Shown in pieces: positions 25,046 to 36,827 of a stretch of 64,000 nt of DNA. Every line of letters begins with the position of its first letter. Positions within the stretch are counted from its first letter, which is position 1. Below the pieces are notes generated by a model. That model saw only the letters and a list, made by a program, of their open reading frames with translations, was not told where the DNA came from and made no database searches. A program made the translations under genes and the position numbers. This stretch comes from Trichostrongylus colubriformis (taxonomy: Eukaryota; Nematoda; Chromadorea; Rhabditida; Trichostrongylidae): positions 50,454,001 through 50,518,000 of the forward strand of contig OZ022256.1 of assembly GCA_963978905.1 (NCBI GenBank). The letters run 5' to 3'.

Positions 25046-26819
25046 ATCTCAAACTGCAATCGTTGCCCGTGAATCTCGTTAATAACTGCTTTCTTATAGG
25101 TGAATTTTTTGCACAGATTATTCCTCATCACATCCTGCCACTTCATTTGATAGATATTGATTTGAAGTCGACCATTTCTGTTGTGTGTTGCTGCCGGCGA
25201 CTGCCGACCAGTCCTAACTATGATCTTATCGTTTTTGTGTAAGAACCCAATTTTATAAGCACGTAGTCATCATTATGTTGTGATTTTCGAACGCTACATC
25301 GTACACACCGTATTCAAAGGCGATTAGGTGTCTGATATTGCTTCTTGTGTATTCACGTAGTTTATCACAAGCGATTCATAAGTCCGCAACTCAGAAAATA
25401 CCACCAAATCTTTACTGTAACCTTGGGAACGATTTTCTTTTCTATCGTGCTCAATTTTTATTGATACATTGCCCTCTTAATCGGTTGACACTCATATGTT
25501 TGTATAATATGACGATTTTGTGATCGAAACATGAAATTCAAAATACGAATTTATTTTTTGCACAAAATTAAAATCTATTCAATATTTAGAACAACCAACA
25601 CGTGCTGCCTTCAGAAATATACAATTACAGTCCAAACTCTGCCGATAGATGCTTCTCAGGCATCAGCCCAAAATTACGCTGGATCGATACGTATCATATG
25701 GATCTGCCATTTATATAGAACATATATACGCATACGCAAGCGCAGTAACCCCTCTTTGTCAAACGCACCTATCCGGGCATGGACCGTAAATTATACATTT
25801 TCGGAAAGCTAACATACATAAATGTGTGTTAACAAATATTTACCCGTATTTTGCAACTGATAATTTCAAATATCTCACTAGCAATAATGTAGATGCTTTT
25901 GAAAGCTAAAAAGGCTACAACAATGTAATGCCGAAAAGTTCAAAAATCTAAATCGCTGACAGGGTAGACAAATAGGAATAGCAATTTGTTGGGAAAACCC
26001 GTCAACACCGTATTGCGATCGCAAGTGATTTACACCGGCTAGCACGAGTACATACAATAATTAGGTCAAGACCATTTGAAACGCATAGAAATATCATTAA
26101 TCATGCACAATAATTTGCCCCAGCAAGGGAAATCACAGGACAAAGCTGAGATCAACAGATGACAAGATGAAAACACTGGCAAAGGTGAGCACGCTAAACT
26201 GGCGACTTATGGATGGCTGAGATCAAGCGGAAAGAAGATATAGGTACTGTGTACCGTATGCTTATTATCACACAGCGCTTAATTGAGTCATCATTCAGCA
26301 AGGAGTAAGTAAGCAGTAATACCCGTGATTGAAAGCCATCCGTTCTGCACACTCCTGAGGATATCAAGCCACAGACATAGGTCTAAAAAAAATTATCAAG
26401 GGATATATATAAAACAGTAATAGAGATGGTGACGCCTTTCATCCTTTCCACCTTGAACATCAGGGACGGTCGTCACCTATAAGCGGGTGTGAATCCGTGG
26501 CGGCAGCTCAACACGACTTCGCCCGTTCGGAAGCTCAAAGTGCTTGAGCTTCAACTTTTAGTTCTCCATCGGAGGACCTAACTCGGTATCCTTAACCATC
26601 CATATTATCTCACGTTACTATTACCCACAGCTTTTAGAACCATCCCCACGACACCACTCAGCGACATAACAATTCTGCAGTTTGCATAGCATAACGTACT
26701 TCTTCCAGATGTTGTTCTGACTTCGAATATTAGAAAAAATGCAAAAAAGAAAGTAAAATGCATATCATCTATGGGACTTAGGATCAAGTCACACAGATAA
26801 AAATATTCACCAAAGAAAC
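25046..26819. other. Convergent 3' intergenic region between collagen and daf-1
   Basis: The two genes end towards each other here. The sequence is AT-rich (especially 25500-25900) with no recognised gene or RNA. If daf-1 splices at the GTGAGT that overlaps its stop codon, one more short 3' exon could lie near 26730-26620. Confidence 0.55.
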
Positions 26820-29800
26820 TCACTTCGAAAATCGCATACTCAACTCGTTTTGAGATAAACGATCCATACAAAGCCGAACATTCATGGCCGTCAGTCTAGA
26901 CGAGGGATTTGGCGACCAGCACTCACGCATAACTCGCGCTACGTCACTCAGCACCTGAGAGCGAAGAGAATGAAGTTCCTGATTCATAAAAGACAGAAGG
27001 AAACTGAAAAAAGGAATAGCAACAAAGTAAAAGAAAGATGGTAGAACAGTTCATCTCTCCGCCACGTTCATTGTCGGTGCTAGTATCAGAAATAAAATTT
27101 TGAAAACGTTTCTCGACTGATATTGACGAAAAGATCAAATCAACATTCAGGTCACAACTTTATTTAGACAATCCAGCCCACTGCTCTCTCACCTGTCACG
27201 AGCAGACAGTTTGAAAGCTAGCACAAAGTTTCGTGCACAAAAGTGGAACTTCGCCCACTTTGAAAGGACTCACACTATTGCTTTGCCAATGCTCAGATTC
27301 ATAAGGTCGGATTCCTTCCACAACAACGACCTCTCGCATTTCCTTTATTGTTGGATCCCTCGACACCTTATCGTAATAAGGGAGAGATTCAGCAAATGGA
27401 GAAGCGGGTCCTCAAAACACCCATGTTGGTAAAGTGGCCAGAAAAACACAGAAATAGTAAAACGAGAAGATTAAGTAAGATGATCCACACCAACCAGCCG
27501 AGCAAGTGGTTCTGCGTGCCATCTCCCAGATTACCAGTCCTATGGCGTACATATCAGCAGTGCGATAGAATTCAAACTTAGTCGATTCTACTTTCTCATC
27601 CAGTATTTCGGGTGGAAGATAGCGCTGAACAAATGCAAATACCGTGGATCAAAATACTACTGAAAAGATACGGTTACAAAAAAGTTTGATGACTGCAAAA
27701 TCTGTTAATGGTAATATGGTGCAGGCAAAAACCGTATTATCAAAACCATTCCATAGAAAATCTAATTGGCATTACCCCACCCTGCACCCAGCGCTCAATG
27801 AAAGCACACACTCAAATCGACACATTTAGATGGCTTTCGTATACAAGAAAATATTGTCTGAAAGAAACTGGAAAGTTTACCTTTCATATAGTTTAAAATG
27901 CAAAATAAAGGACAGGAAAGATCATACTACTTGACCAAACTAACCACTGTTCCACACTTGTTGCTATTCGGCAGACTTATATGACCAGCCTCGTATCGAA
28001 CAGCAAGCCCAAGGTCCGCTATTGCGCAAGAAAGATCAGCTTTCACAAGAACATTTTTACTTTTGATATCACGATGAGCAATGGCTGGTTTTTCTAGAGA
28101 AAAAACAAGAAGTAGAAATTGTGGAAAGGAAAACAGTTGTGGAAAGGAAAGTGTAATTTATTTGTACACTGACTCTGAATGCCCATCAGTTCTGTATGTA
28201 AATAAGAAAGGCCATTCGCAATTCCACGGATCATATGCACAAGCGTCATTAAACTGATGGTCTGCAATAACGTTCTGATAGTCTATCTAATTACGCGAAC
28301 AAAGTGGAAACAACGAAGAATAAAGGTAGACTCACAGTATTAGACAAATAATCATATAGAGATCCATGACTATGATATTCCGTGATCAACCACAATTGCA
28401 TCGCACTACCCGTATCTGCAAGAAAACCAGGAACGTTTAATAAACATAAAGTTACTCTTCTCGTGAATAAATTGGGGCGCGAACATACAGAGCCATCAAT
28501 TTATGAGCGGAAAACACTGCTAACATATCCACATACCCTTTCTATCGCTTGCATAGAACTGCAAAATATTTGGATGATGAAGCATATGGATTTGGAACGT
28601 TTCCACTTCATGAGACCAAGCTCCTTCGTCACGTGATGAAAAGATCTTTACCGCTACCAAATCACCCTTCCATGCACCCAACCATACCTGAAACACAAAT
28701 AGCATAAATAAGGTAAAAGCTGTCATGAGTGCAAGATTGAGAGAGAATGTTGAGCGTGGGCAAAGAAGGAGCCAAAGCGACGAGCGAACACACGCACGAG
28801 CGCACGGAACACTTTCGTCGTGGGCGTGGCAAGGAATTGAAAAAAAAGGATCGCACGACGCAGTGTCGACGCCCTCAAAACAACCGTCTACCGTCAACAA
28901 CACTCATCAGTTCCAAAGCGCTTTCATTCTTCCTATCATCGAACGAGAAGCTAAAGGGATAAAAAGGCACTCACATTACCAAATCTTCCTTGCCCAATTT
29001 CACGTACAAGTTCAATCTGCCGTGCAATGTTACGTTGTGTGAGCAATGGTAAACCTGTAAGCAGAGTAATGCTCAATTTATAGCTCCAAGCGAGAGTAAA
29101 CAAAAAAGTGAACACGAGCAGCAATCGATGCGTTCAAAACATGTCAACCGACCTGATCCAGATCCCGACCCAGCATTAGTTGATTCCAATCCTTTCAACA
29201 ACAAGAGCTGGATCGCTGGAGCAGACGTAGTCGTAGTTTGTGACATTGTCTCAATCATGGGAACTTCATCATCCCGACTAAACAAAACCATACTTGCTCT
29301 GAAGAATTATATAGAGGAAAGGGTAAAGTGGTTAAAAGCAGTGTCGGAGACTTAATAAAGTTCGGCAGTTTAAGAAGCGTAAACAGTGATGAACAGTGAT
29401 CAAGAAATGGCAGCGTAGAGTGGGAAAAGGAAATGAAGAAAACGAAAAGCAAGACACCGAAAATAGAAAAAAAAGACGCCACTCACGGCGATATGTGATT
29501 CAAAGCGGAAGTCATTCGAGGGCCTAACCGAAGATATTTCCTTGTCGCTGTCCGTACCTTCCGATTTCGTAGAAAAATCATGCCAACTCCACCAATGCAA
29601 CAAAACTGGAACATAGAAATCGAGGAATGCTTCGCCTGTACATTTCATCATAACTTAGGAAATCACGTACCAGTATCAAAACTCCAGCAACAAGCCAACC
29701 CCAAGGGAAAGGGACGCCGTCAGTCAACAATGCTGGCTGAAATAAATTCATTCTAATACGAGAAGATGAGCTCGTGTGCCTTCTCTATCGTACACCTCAT

Positions 29801-31884
29801 TCTTTCTATCTCGATTATAACTGCAGAGGGAAGGCATCCTGTCAATCACTTTTACTCCCCGTGATTATATGGTTTCTTCAATATATGAAAAAATGAAAAA
29901 ATATTCGTCGATATATACGACGGTCGACGGAGATGTAATATACACTTTCAAGAGATGAAATAAGAATGACGGAAACAAGCTATATTTCGGTTCCGAACTA
30001 AGGGCGTTTCCCTTGTTGATTCCCCAGGAACCAGGAATTTGGGAGCAAAAATGAGCGATATGAGCAGGTCAACGGTCTCGCACGAGAGATCCTTCACGCT
30101 ATCACAGCTACTTTTAGAATAAGTGGCTTTCTATAATACTTGAGCTGCGAATGGAAAACTGGTGACCCGGATATGAACATTCCATCGAACTCAAGATCAT
30201 TCCAAGTGAAACATCAAAATAAGGTGACTACCTACCTCCATAGTGATTTCTTCATCGCAAAACGAGTAGTTGCAACAAGACATGTGAAATTTAGGATGAG
30301 GGAGACAGAATATCGGGATTGGATATATCTCTTTAAAATCCACACATCTGTAATAAAATTTTCTCAAATTACATTAGGCCTTTTTCTCTATAAGCGAGTT
30401 TCAACTGCGCTTGAGAAATAAGAAGAGATCCCAGTTGAACTTTTTGAAACTTTTTTCGCACCAGTTGGTGCGAAAAAAAGCAATGCGGTTTTATTAATAC
30501 TCACCCCATGGACATTCGATAGTTGTGATGTTCATCAAAGACTTTGAAGCATCGGCCACGTTTTGCTCTACATATTCCCTGAAACAAGAGTTTGGCTACT
30601 CAAGCAGAACTTCAATAAAAATAGGACCTACTCTATAATCATCTCCAAGTAGATGAACTATTTCATTATCACACAAAGGACCGTTGCAATTACAGATAAG
30701 ATCCGATTCGCTAATTTCTTCGTCAGAACCTGCAAAAACAGTAAAAATATCGGTAAACAAATTAAGATTACGTAATATATTGCTCCTCCTTCAAGGCCGC
30801 TTTAAATCTTTATGCTAGTTCTCGTGCTAACAGCCACTGCAACATCGAGCGAAATCGGTACACTTTGACAAGCATCTGTCTAACACTTAGAAAGTAACCA
30901 ATCCAAGAAACGCAACTTTCTCTGCGTCATTCCATATTTCTACTTTGAACTTCGAATTCTACGTCACGTGACCGGAAACGACTATGTGCCAGTTGATGAT
31001 TATATCGCTCGTGCATAAAGAAAAATAGAACATTAGCTCCACGTGCATGAACACATTTGTCGATCATCGATGAGAAACTTCCAGGCTCGTGCACACAATG
31101 TGACTGGCGATTGGTCACGAATATTCGAAGCAATATTTCCAGCCTTGCAAGAAGTTGCTCTAACACTTGTACAATGCGAAGGTCGACTTCCGCTTGTGAC
31201 AGCCAAGATTTTCTTTTGAGCCATGGAACCGAGTAGTGGGGGTATGTGGAGGAGGACCGGCAATTATTCGGCTGACCATGCGAATCACTTCACAAGCTGG
31301 CTAAGCACCGGAGACACATCTGGAATTCTTAGCGGAAAATAACGATGGAATTCATCCAAAAGAGTACCGTCCTCACTCTTATTGCCCCATTACTGCCCAT
31401 AGGAAACGTACAGTAAACTAAATCGAAGATTGAACGATTTAAGGGGAATATGTGACAGCGACAGAAATCTCTAAGTTCGCGATCACGCTTTCAGTACCTA
31501 CATCATGCAGGCGCAGCTGACGCTGAGCAGCCATTCACAGCGAAACGAAAGGAAATATAAGGAAGAGTAATGAGAAATAACGAACTTACCGAATATATGA
31601 GTTTTCAATTCTTGAAGAATTGCGTTTCCACGAGCTATTCGAGAAGCAACCGTCGAATTATACGAGTTTGTCGTTTCACTCGTACTGCTATCCTCAGGAA
31701 AGTATGAAACATTGCTATGCAATGCACTTGAATTAGTTATAGGGACGTTTTGTGCGTTAATAAACATGAGTAGCTCTGAAACTTGAAGTTCAAAACAGTA
31801 ACCAACGAATCCTAATATGCTTAGTCACTTACTGTAATATGATATCACAAGAACCGTACAATAAACAACATGAATCGACTTCAT
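26820..31884 (-). CDS. daf-1: TGF-beta type I receptor Ser/Thr kinase (DAF-1-like), complete, 16 exons
   Basis: Single-pass receptor kinase of TGF-beta signalling; in Caenorhabditis DAF-1 controls dauer entry. Exons (high to low): 31884-31833, 31775-31590, 30729-30632, 30578-30505, 30347-30236, 29736-29671, 29605-29487, 29298-29153, 29054-28975, 28687-28537, 28415-28336, 28261-28174, 28093-27945, 27624-27495, 27410-27274, 26954-26820; 600 aa, all phases agree. Order: signal peptide [17 protein letters not shown]; an N-glycosylation-rich stretch (NSS, NVS, NST); a cysteine-rich ligand domain (CNCNGPLC ... CCNYSFC); a membrane helix beginning [11 protein letters not shown]; the GS box GSGSGSGLPLL; then the kinase with glycine loop [11 protein letters not shown], Lys in VAVKIF, catalytic [20 protein letters not shown], and YLPPEIL where APE is usual. 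The last exon has [17 protein letters not shown]-6 is the alternative; the name daf-1 rests on its position beside col-99. A frame-compatible upstream ATG at about 32016 would add residues. Confidence 0.88.
30451..30478. repeat. Short perfect hairpin in daf-1 intron 4
   Basis: TTTTTTCGCACCA and TGGTGCGAAAAAA are reverse complements separated by two bases, just outside the GTGAGT donor of the exon at 30505-30578. Its role, if any, is unknown. Confidence 0.8.
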
Positions 31885-34145
31885 GTAGTGTATATAATGA
31901 CCGGTTTCAGCACCGGTTCCAGATAATGTTGAAGTGCTAACAAGCAACGCACTATGTACTGAAATTTTCGACGTCAACAACAATAAAAAGGGTAAGTGAG
32001 AATACGACAGATACAATCACGTCTACTACAATAGACAGTTATCGAAGGAATGAGAAAGATTTAAGCTTCAACAAGCCCAGTGAAGGGAGGATTGCGGCTC
32101 ATAATATTGGTTAAATCGAACGATTGTTTAATTTACCAGAGCGGCAGGCCTAGATATATACATATATAGTTTCGTGGGCGAGATTCCTATGTGTGTTGGT
32201 ATCCAGTGAAGTTCCAACGGCGTATGCACACGTCGTGACTAGTGCGAGCCAATCATTTGGCCCAAATTGTGTCGACGATACTCTACTCTTCGATTTAGCG
32301 ATTTTAATGAAATAGCTTTCCGATTTTGTTGCCCTACTTATGGCATGAAGTGGATTGAGCACATAATATTTGTTGCTCCACTAGATATTTTAGATCATCA
32401 TCAGAAGATCAAGCTGGCCAGAACGTACCTAATTTGATTACCGGTGGAACTGGGTCATACTAAATTCCGAATTACCCCACTACTCAAAACATAAAACTGC
32501 CTAAAAAGTTTTTCACACTACATCTTATCGCTTATACCATCTCCTATTCAACTGACTACACTCTTATAAGCTCCTGACTATCACACCAAGTGCCCCCATG
32601 TGAGCAACATAATACCAAAACTGATGGTGGTTACGTCAGTGGGTGATCGACCGAAATCACTGACTTTTAAATGAACAGCATGCATTGCAGAACCTTCCAG
32701 AACATAGAAATCCACGAAACTACATACTAAGATGTTTGACTTACAAAAATATTTCGGAACTGAAGACGCGATACATTTAACATCCACTTCATACCAACGA
32801 AAACCGGTAGTCAATGAAATAATCAGACACTTATAGCTATTATCTATGCCTTGGAAGCCTCAAGAACCTGGTGCGCTAAGGAAATTCACTATGCATTAAG
32901 TACATATAAACGGGCGGCATCCGCATCTGTTGCAGCAAACCACTCGACAAAGGGCAACGGAACGAAGTCACGTGCTCCGCCCGACCCACGCCTTACGATC
33001 AGCGATCACCACCTGCTCCTCTGGATCCAAAAAGGAGCACAACATGCCTTCTTGAATAATTTTTCTTTGATAGTTTTCTAAGCCTGACCGGGTATGCAGC
33101 ATACAAACGCGAAAACGGGGAACACTAACGGTTAGGAGACCAAGACCTCGAATAAACTAGTTTTGGTAAATTGATAACTGATCCGTCTGAAAGTGTATCA
33201 CTACTGATATGTACATCTGCAGCAGTCGGGAGCTACTGTGAAATAGGGCATGACGACCACTACACTAAAGATGGGGACGAGCGCACGGCGTATCCCAAAG
33301 GAAGAATAAATGTAAAGTGACTCATCCTGATCCGTCGCACGATTATTTATCGGTAAACTTCGCCGGTCTACAGGATTATCCCATTAGTTTATTCACAAAT
33401 AATAGTGGTTTCAAATGGAATCTCACCAGCGTTTTCACGGCTCTCTAAAATGCTCCGTTCATTTCGAATCCAAATGTTCTTTTTCATGCCATTCCACCTA
33501 CAGATATGGGGCATCACTTCGTTCATATTGGATCTCAGGAGCAAGACACACTTCCGTCAAACTCACCAGAACGGAACAGATCATATCACTTGCACTATGC
33601 CCGTATTATTGAATTAGCCTACCGGTTACTTGATATAGCAGGTGCAGCTGTTAAATTTCTGAAGAACTTGTTTTGCACTTTCTTGCACTGCTACACAACC
33701 ATTACAGCATGAATGGGCAAAAAATTGTTTTCCCTGATACTTCAGCCGTAAACGAAATTGATTGTTGCGATCAAGAATATGACATTCGTTTTGGGGAGTC
33801 GACGGGCTTAGTAACGCAACTTTACTCCGTTAGATTTATTGGATGATACTAAGGTGATTATAGACAAACTGGACAATATTCGCGATGGGACATTTAGACC
33901 TATACGCGGTTTAATCAGAAAAAGCAGGAGCGCCACTCCAGCTCTAGGGACTAATGAATTCGATATGAGCAGGAATACACGATATGGGAATGGGTGGCGG
34001 TGGGAATGCCATGTGTGTCAATTTGCAACGCCGCATCGGCTCCTCTCGCACCACCCAATTATCTAATGATAAGCTCGGGACGAATTTTGAAACCACTTCA
34101 ACAAAAACAATTTTTAGGCTCACCGTTGTTGTAGCTAACACTGTT

Positions 34146-34330
34146 TTATGGGAACTGGGAGGGCTCCGAACAAAGAGGAAGATGCAAAAAAATGATCACT
34201 TTGTAACGAACATTCAAGGTTAAAAGCGATAATCAGTGGAAAAACCCAGATCTAAAAGCGCTACGCTGTGATGTGTATTCGCTTCACATTCGCATCAACA
34301 CAATGATTTTCCGAGTTTTCCCCTGTAGAG
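34146..34330 (+). repeat. Dispersed repeat family D, copy 1
   Basis: About 185 bp closely matching 58706-58889 in the same orientation. Shared blocks include AGGAAGATGCAAA, TTTGTAACGAACA, TCAAGGTTA and CATTCGCATCAACACA. No coding capacity or terminal inverted repeat is seen. Confidence 0.8.
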
Positions 34331-34359
34331 ATGTCATTTGTTGCCTCGTAGAATGCATT

Positions 34360-35059
34360 TCATTGGTTCGTAATAATAAGAAATGAATGGAACGACACCC
34401 CGCAACGAAGAAGTAGAACAATCAAATGAAGAATAAGCGAAAGCGTAACAAAGAGTGTGAAACCTAATGAATTCACTTCCGACGCCTTGACAAGGTGTCG
34501 TGTGTGCATTACAGCAGCTGCAAGACACCGTTTTCCAACACTGGAATTTCCTCCCGGTGCCTTTAACCATGGAAACATGGAAATATATTTAGCTCTAGGA
34601 CTAGTTGAAAAATAATAAGCTTGAAGCTGTGCAAGCTCATTTCGATGCCGTGATTCACAGCTAATTATCAAGACAAAAGAAAATGAAACCCACGCGAATG
34701 TGTTACATCTATCCTCATGAAAGCTAACCCCATAAATCTCATACTGAACGAGTCCTATTTATGCCAAAAACGCACAGGTCATTAGAAAACTCATTCATAG
34801 ACACCCCTTTGAAATAGCTGACTGTGAAACATTCTTCCAAGAAAGAGTATGAAAATGGTCCAAATCGGTATTTGAGGCCACTTGAACGGATTTCGTAGTT
34901 AATGTTGATCTGGCAGAGTGACGATGGAAAGTAGGACACACGTGTAGGGTTTAGATTAGAAGGGAGGAAGAAACTAACTTGAACACGATGCTTCAATACC
35001 GCGTGCGGATCGGAGCAACTGTGCTGCGCTGCCAGCGGAGGTTCATTCGCTCCGCCCAT
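34360..35059 (-). CDS. Candidate unrecognised two-exon gene, small membrane protein
   Basis: I do not recognise this protein and am not sure it is a gene. A first exon 35059-34979 starts with ATG, encodes 27 residues beginning MGGANEPPLAAQHSC and ends at a GTTAGT donor in phase 0. An open frame at 34671-34360 could follow in phase 0 from an acceptor such as AAATGAG before the codons for LAQLQAYYFSTSP. It is polar at first (SPRAKYISMFPWLKAPGG) and ends in a hydrophobic stretch LFVTLSLILHLIVLLL that could span a membrane, then stops at TGA. The composition looks protein-like, but the acceptor is weak and there is no homology support. It lies upstream of daf-1 on the same strand, so a missed 5' exon of another gene is also possible. 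Confidence 0.25.
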
Positions 35060-36207
35060 GACCGCAACGGTGGCGCAGTTTTGGCGACTGCAGGCTTGAA
35101 AGGTTCAAGGTGGTGACGTGTTGCCGGTTGCCTGAAGGGGGGGGGGGGGGCATTTAAAAGTGGTCTTCGTATATTTCATCACAGATTATTCTTTATGCTT
35201 ATGTCGATTTATGGCGCTGGCAGTGCAGGTATTGATGCAGCTTACACTTCCATTGCATGAAAGAAATATTCAAGCAGAATGTGAACGTAGTTCATCTTTA
35301 AGGGTGGATCGAAAGCTTTTCTTCGTGGGATTGAAAACAGATTATTATTATTTTTGAAGCGCTTATGATCTTTATCCCAGATTTCTTATACTAATCTTTA
35401 CAAAGTCACGACTGTATAGGTGAACACTTTGGGTAATTCAGCACCTATAACCTAACGATTATAAAGTTTGATAAAAAAGCTGGCTAGAAGCCGCATGGCA
35501 TGTGCTGAGCTGCTTTTTACATGCGGAATGAAGTTCTTTTGTGGCGCAGTACATCTGTTGACCCATCCATTAGTGATTACGTCAGGTGAAGGTGGAAGAT
35601 CTAGAACAATTTTTTGTCTCTCGGTTTTCTAAATGAAGATAATTTGCTTCAAAGTTTGACTTGAATTGATGATGGAACTACTTATTCTCCTTGGGTTATT
35701 CTAAACTTTATTGCTAAAGGGTGCCAAAGCAATGGTCATTTCTCACCTGAGCAAACAATCCTCCCAGTTTGCATGTTCAGAAGCGCCAACGCTTAGGTCG
35801 ATGTATTCTTTGCTATAAGTGTACGTTTTTGTTTGCATAACTTGCTCATGATTCATGACTTATTCCGTATTCATTTTCTGTGTCGTTTGCTGAGATTTTT
35901 TTTCTCAGTTTTTTGCTAATAGTGCACCTTTGTTTTATCTCGCATATCCCTCCCGATTGCTCGTGAAAATTGGTCTGAACAATCTTTCCCACACACTTTG
36001 TCCCATCCTTTCCACATAGCTGATCAGTAAACTCGGAATTTGAAAGGTTCGAAAGCTCTTTCTTCATAGAAGCGTAGTAAGTAAGTATAGGAGCATTTGA
36101 AGTATTATTTGTTCAGTTATTTTCTGGCTACCTGTTTCTGATTTTACCAATCATTTCTATTGAGAAGGTCGAGCCAGAGCATAGATATTGCGGTGGGAAC
36201 GTATGAT

Positions 36208-36293
36208 CGTTTAGAGGCTGAAGTTGTGGGTTTAAGTCGGGGCTGAAGCTACGTATAACTTGACTACGCCTCCCACAACTTCAGTCTCTAAAC
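36208..36293. repeat. Inverted repeat (hairpin)
   Basis: TTTAGAGGCTGAAGTTGTGG on the left and CCACAACTTCAGTCTCTAAA on the right pair almost perfectly around a loop of about 40 bp. MITE-like. Confidence 0.8.
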
Positions 36294-36385
36294 AAGGCGA
36301 TAACACGCCATGCATTAGTACTCACCCCTTGTAACAGCTGCGTAACATGTAGGTAATGGTGTTCCACTTTGAAACATATGAGGGT

Positions 36386-36640
36386 AAATCAAAGTCGGGG
36401 GGGGGGGGGCAAGCCAAATTTTGTAGCGACGTTGAAGCTCTTTCCATCCCTAGGCTTCACCTGAAATTCATATCCCCTCCTCCTGCGTAAAAAAGCATCT
36501 GTCAGAGCATCTGCCTCATCTTCATCGACACGACGTCGAAGCTCCTTTCCCTCCCTAACCTAAGCCTAGGGATGGAAAGAACTTCGGCATTGGTGAAAAT
36601 TTTGCGTTCCCCCACCCCCCCCCCCCCGACTTTAATTGAC
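36386..36640. repeat. Inverted-repeat element with G-tract termini
   Basis: Ends are AAATCAAAGTC followed by a run of G on the left, and a run of C followed by GACTTTAATT on the right. Inner arms CTCTTTCCATCCCTAGGCTT and AAGCCTAGGGATGGAAAGA also pair, so the element folds over most of its 255 bp. It lies just before the first p24 gene. Confidence 0.85.
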
Positions 36641-36827
36641 TCCCATATTGTAGCAGATTCCATTATTTCTTCATTTTTCTTTTATGTTTGTTGTATGTAT
36701 TGGGCACGGGGAGTTATCGTCTTAAAAGTGGTGTTCAAAGGCTTGTTGTTTGTACACAAGAGCTAGAATAAGAAAGCACGAGAACATGGTCGATTTTCAG
36801 AGTAAAAACCATTAGAGGTGGTTGGAA

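Larger units (their letters stand above)
31885..36827. other. Intergenic region between daf-1 and the p24 genes
   Basis: About 5 kb that should contain the divergent promoters of daf-1 (minus) and the first p24 gene (plus). It holds a two-exon candidate gene on the minus strand (34360-35059), one copy of repeat family D (34146-34330), two inverted-repeat elements (36208-36293 and 36386-36640) and several G/C runs. Other open frames (32581-32814 minus, 33405-33712 plus) have no recognisable product. Confidence 0.55.

Noticed and set aside
30927..31263. Minus-strand open frames inside daf-1 intron 2
   Set aside because: The exons at 31590-31775 and 30632-30729 already join in phase and give a sensible ectodomain; these frames add no receptor-like cysteine pattern.
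32581..32814. Minus-strand frame with LKVSDFGRS, like a kinase DFG loop
   Set aside because: No HRD motif, glycine loop or other kinase part is nearby in any frame, so the short match is probably chance.
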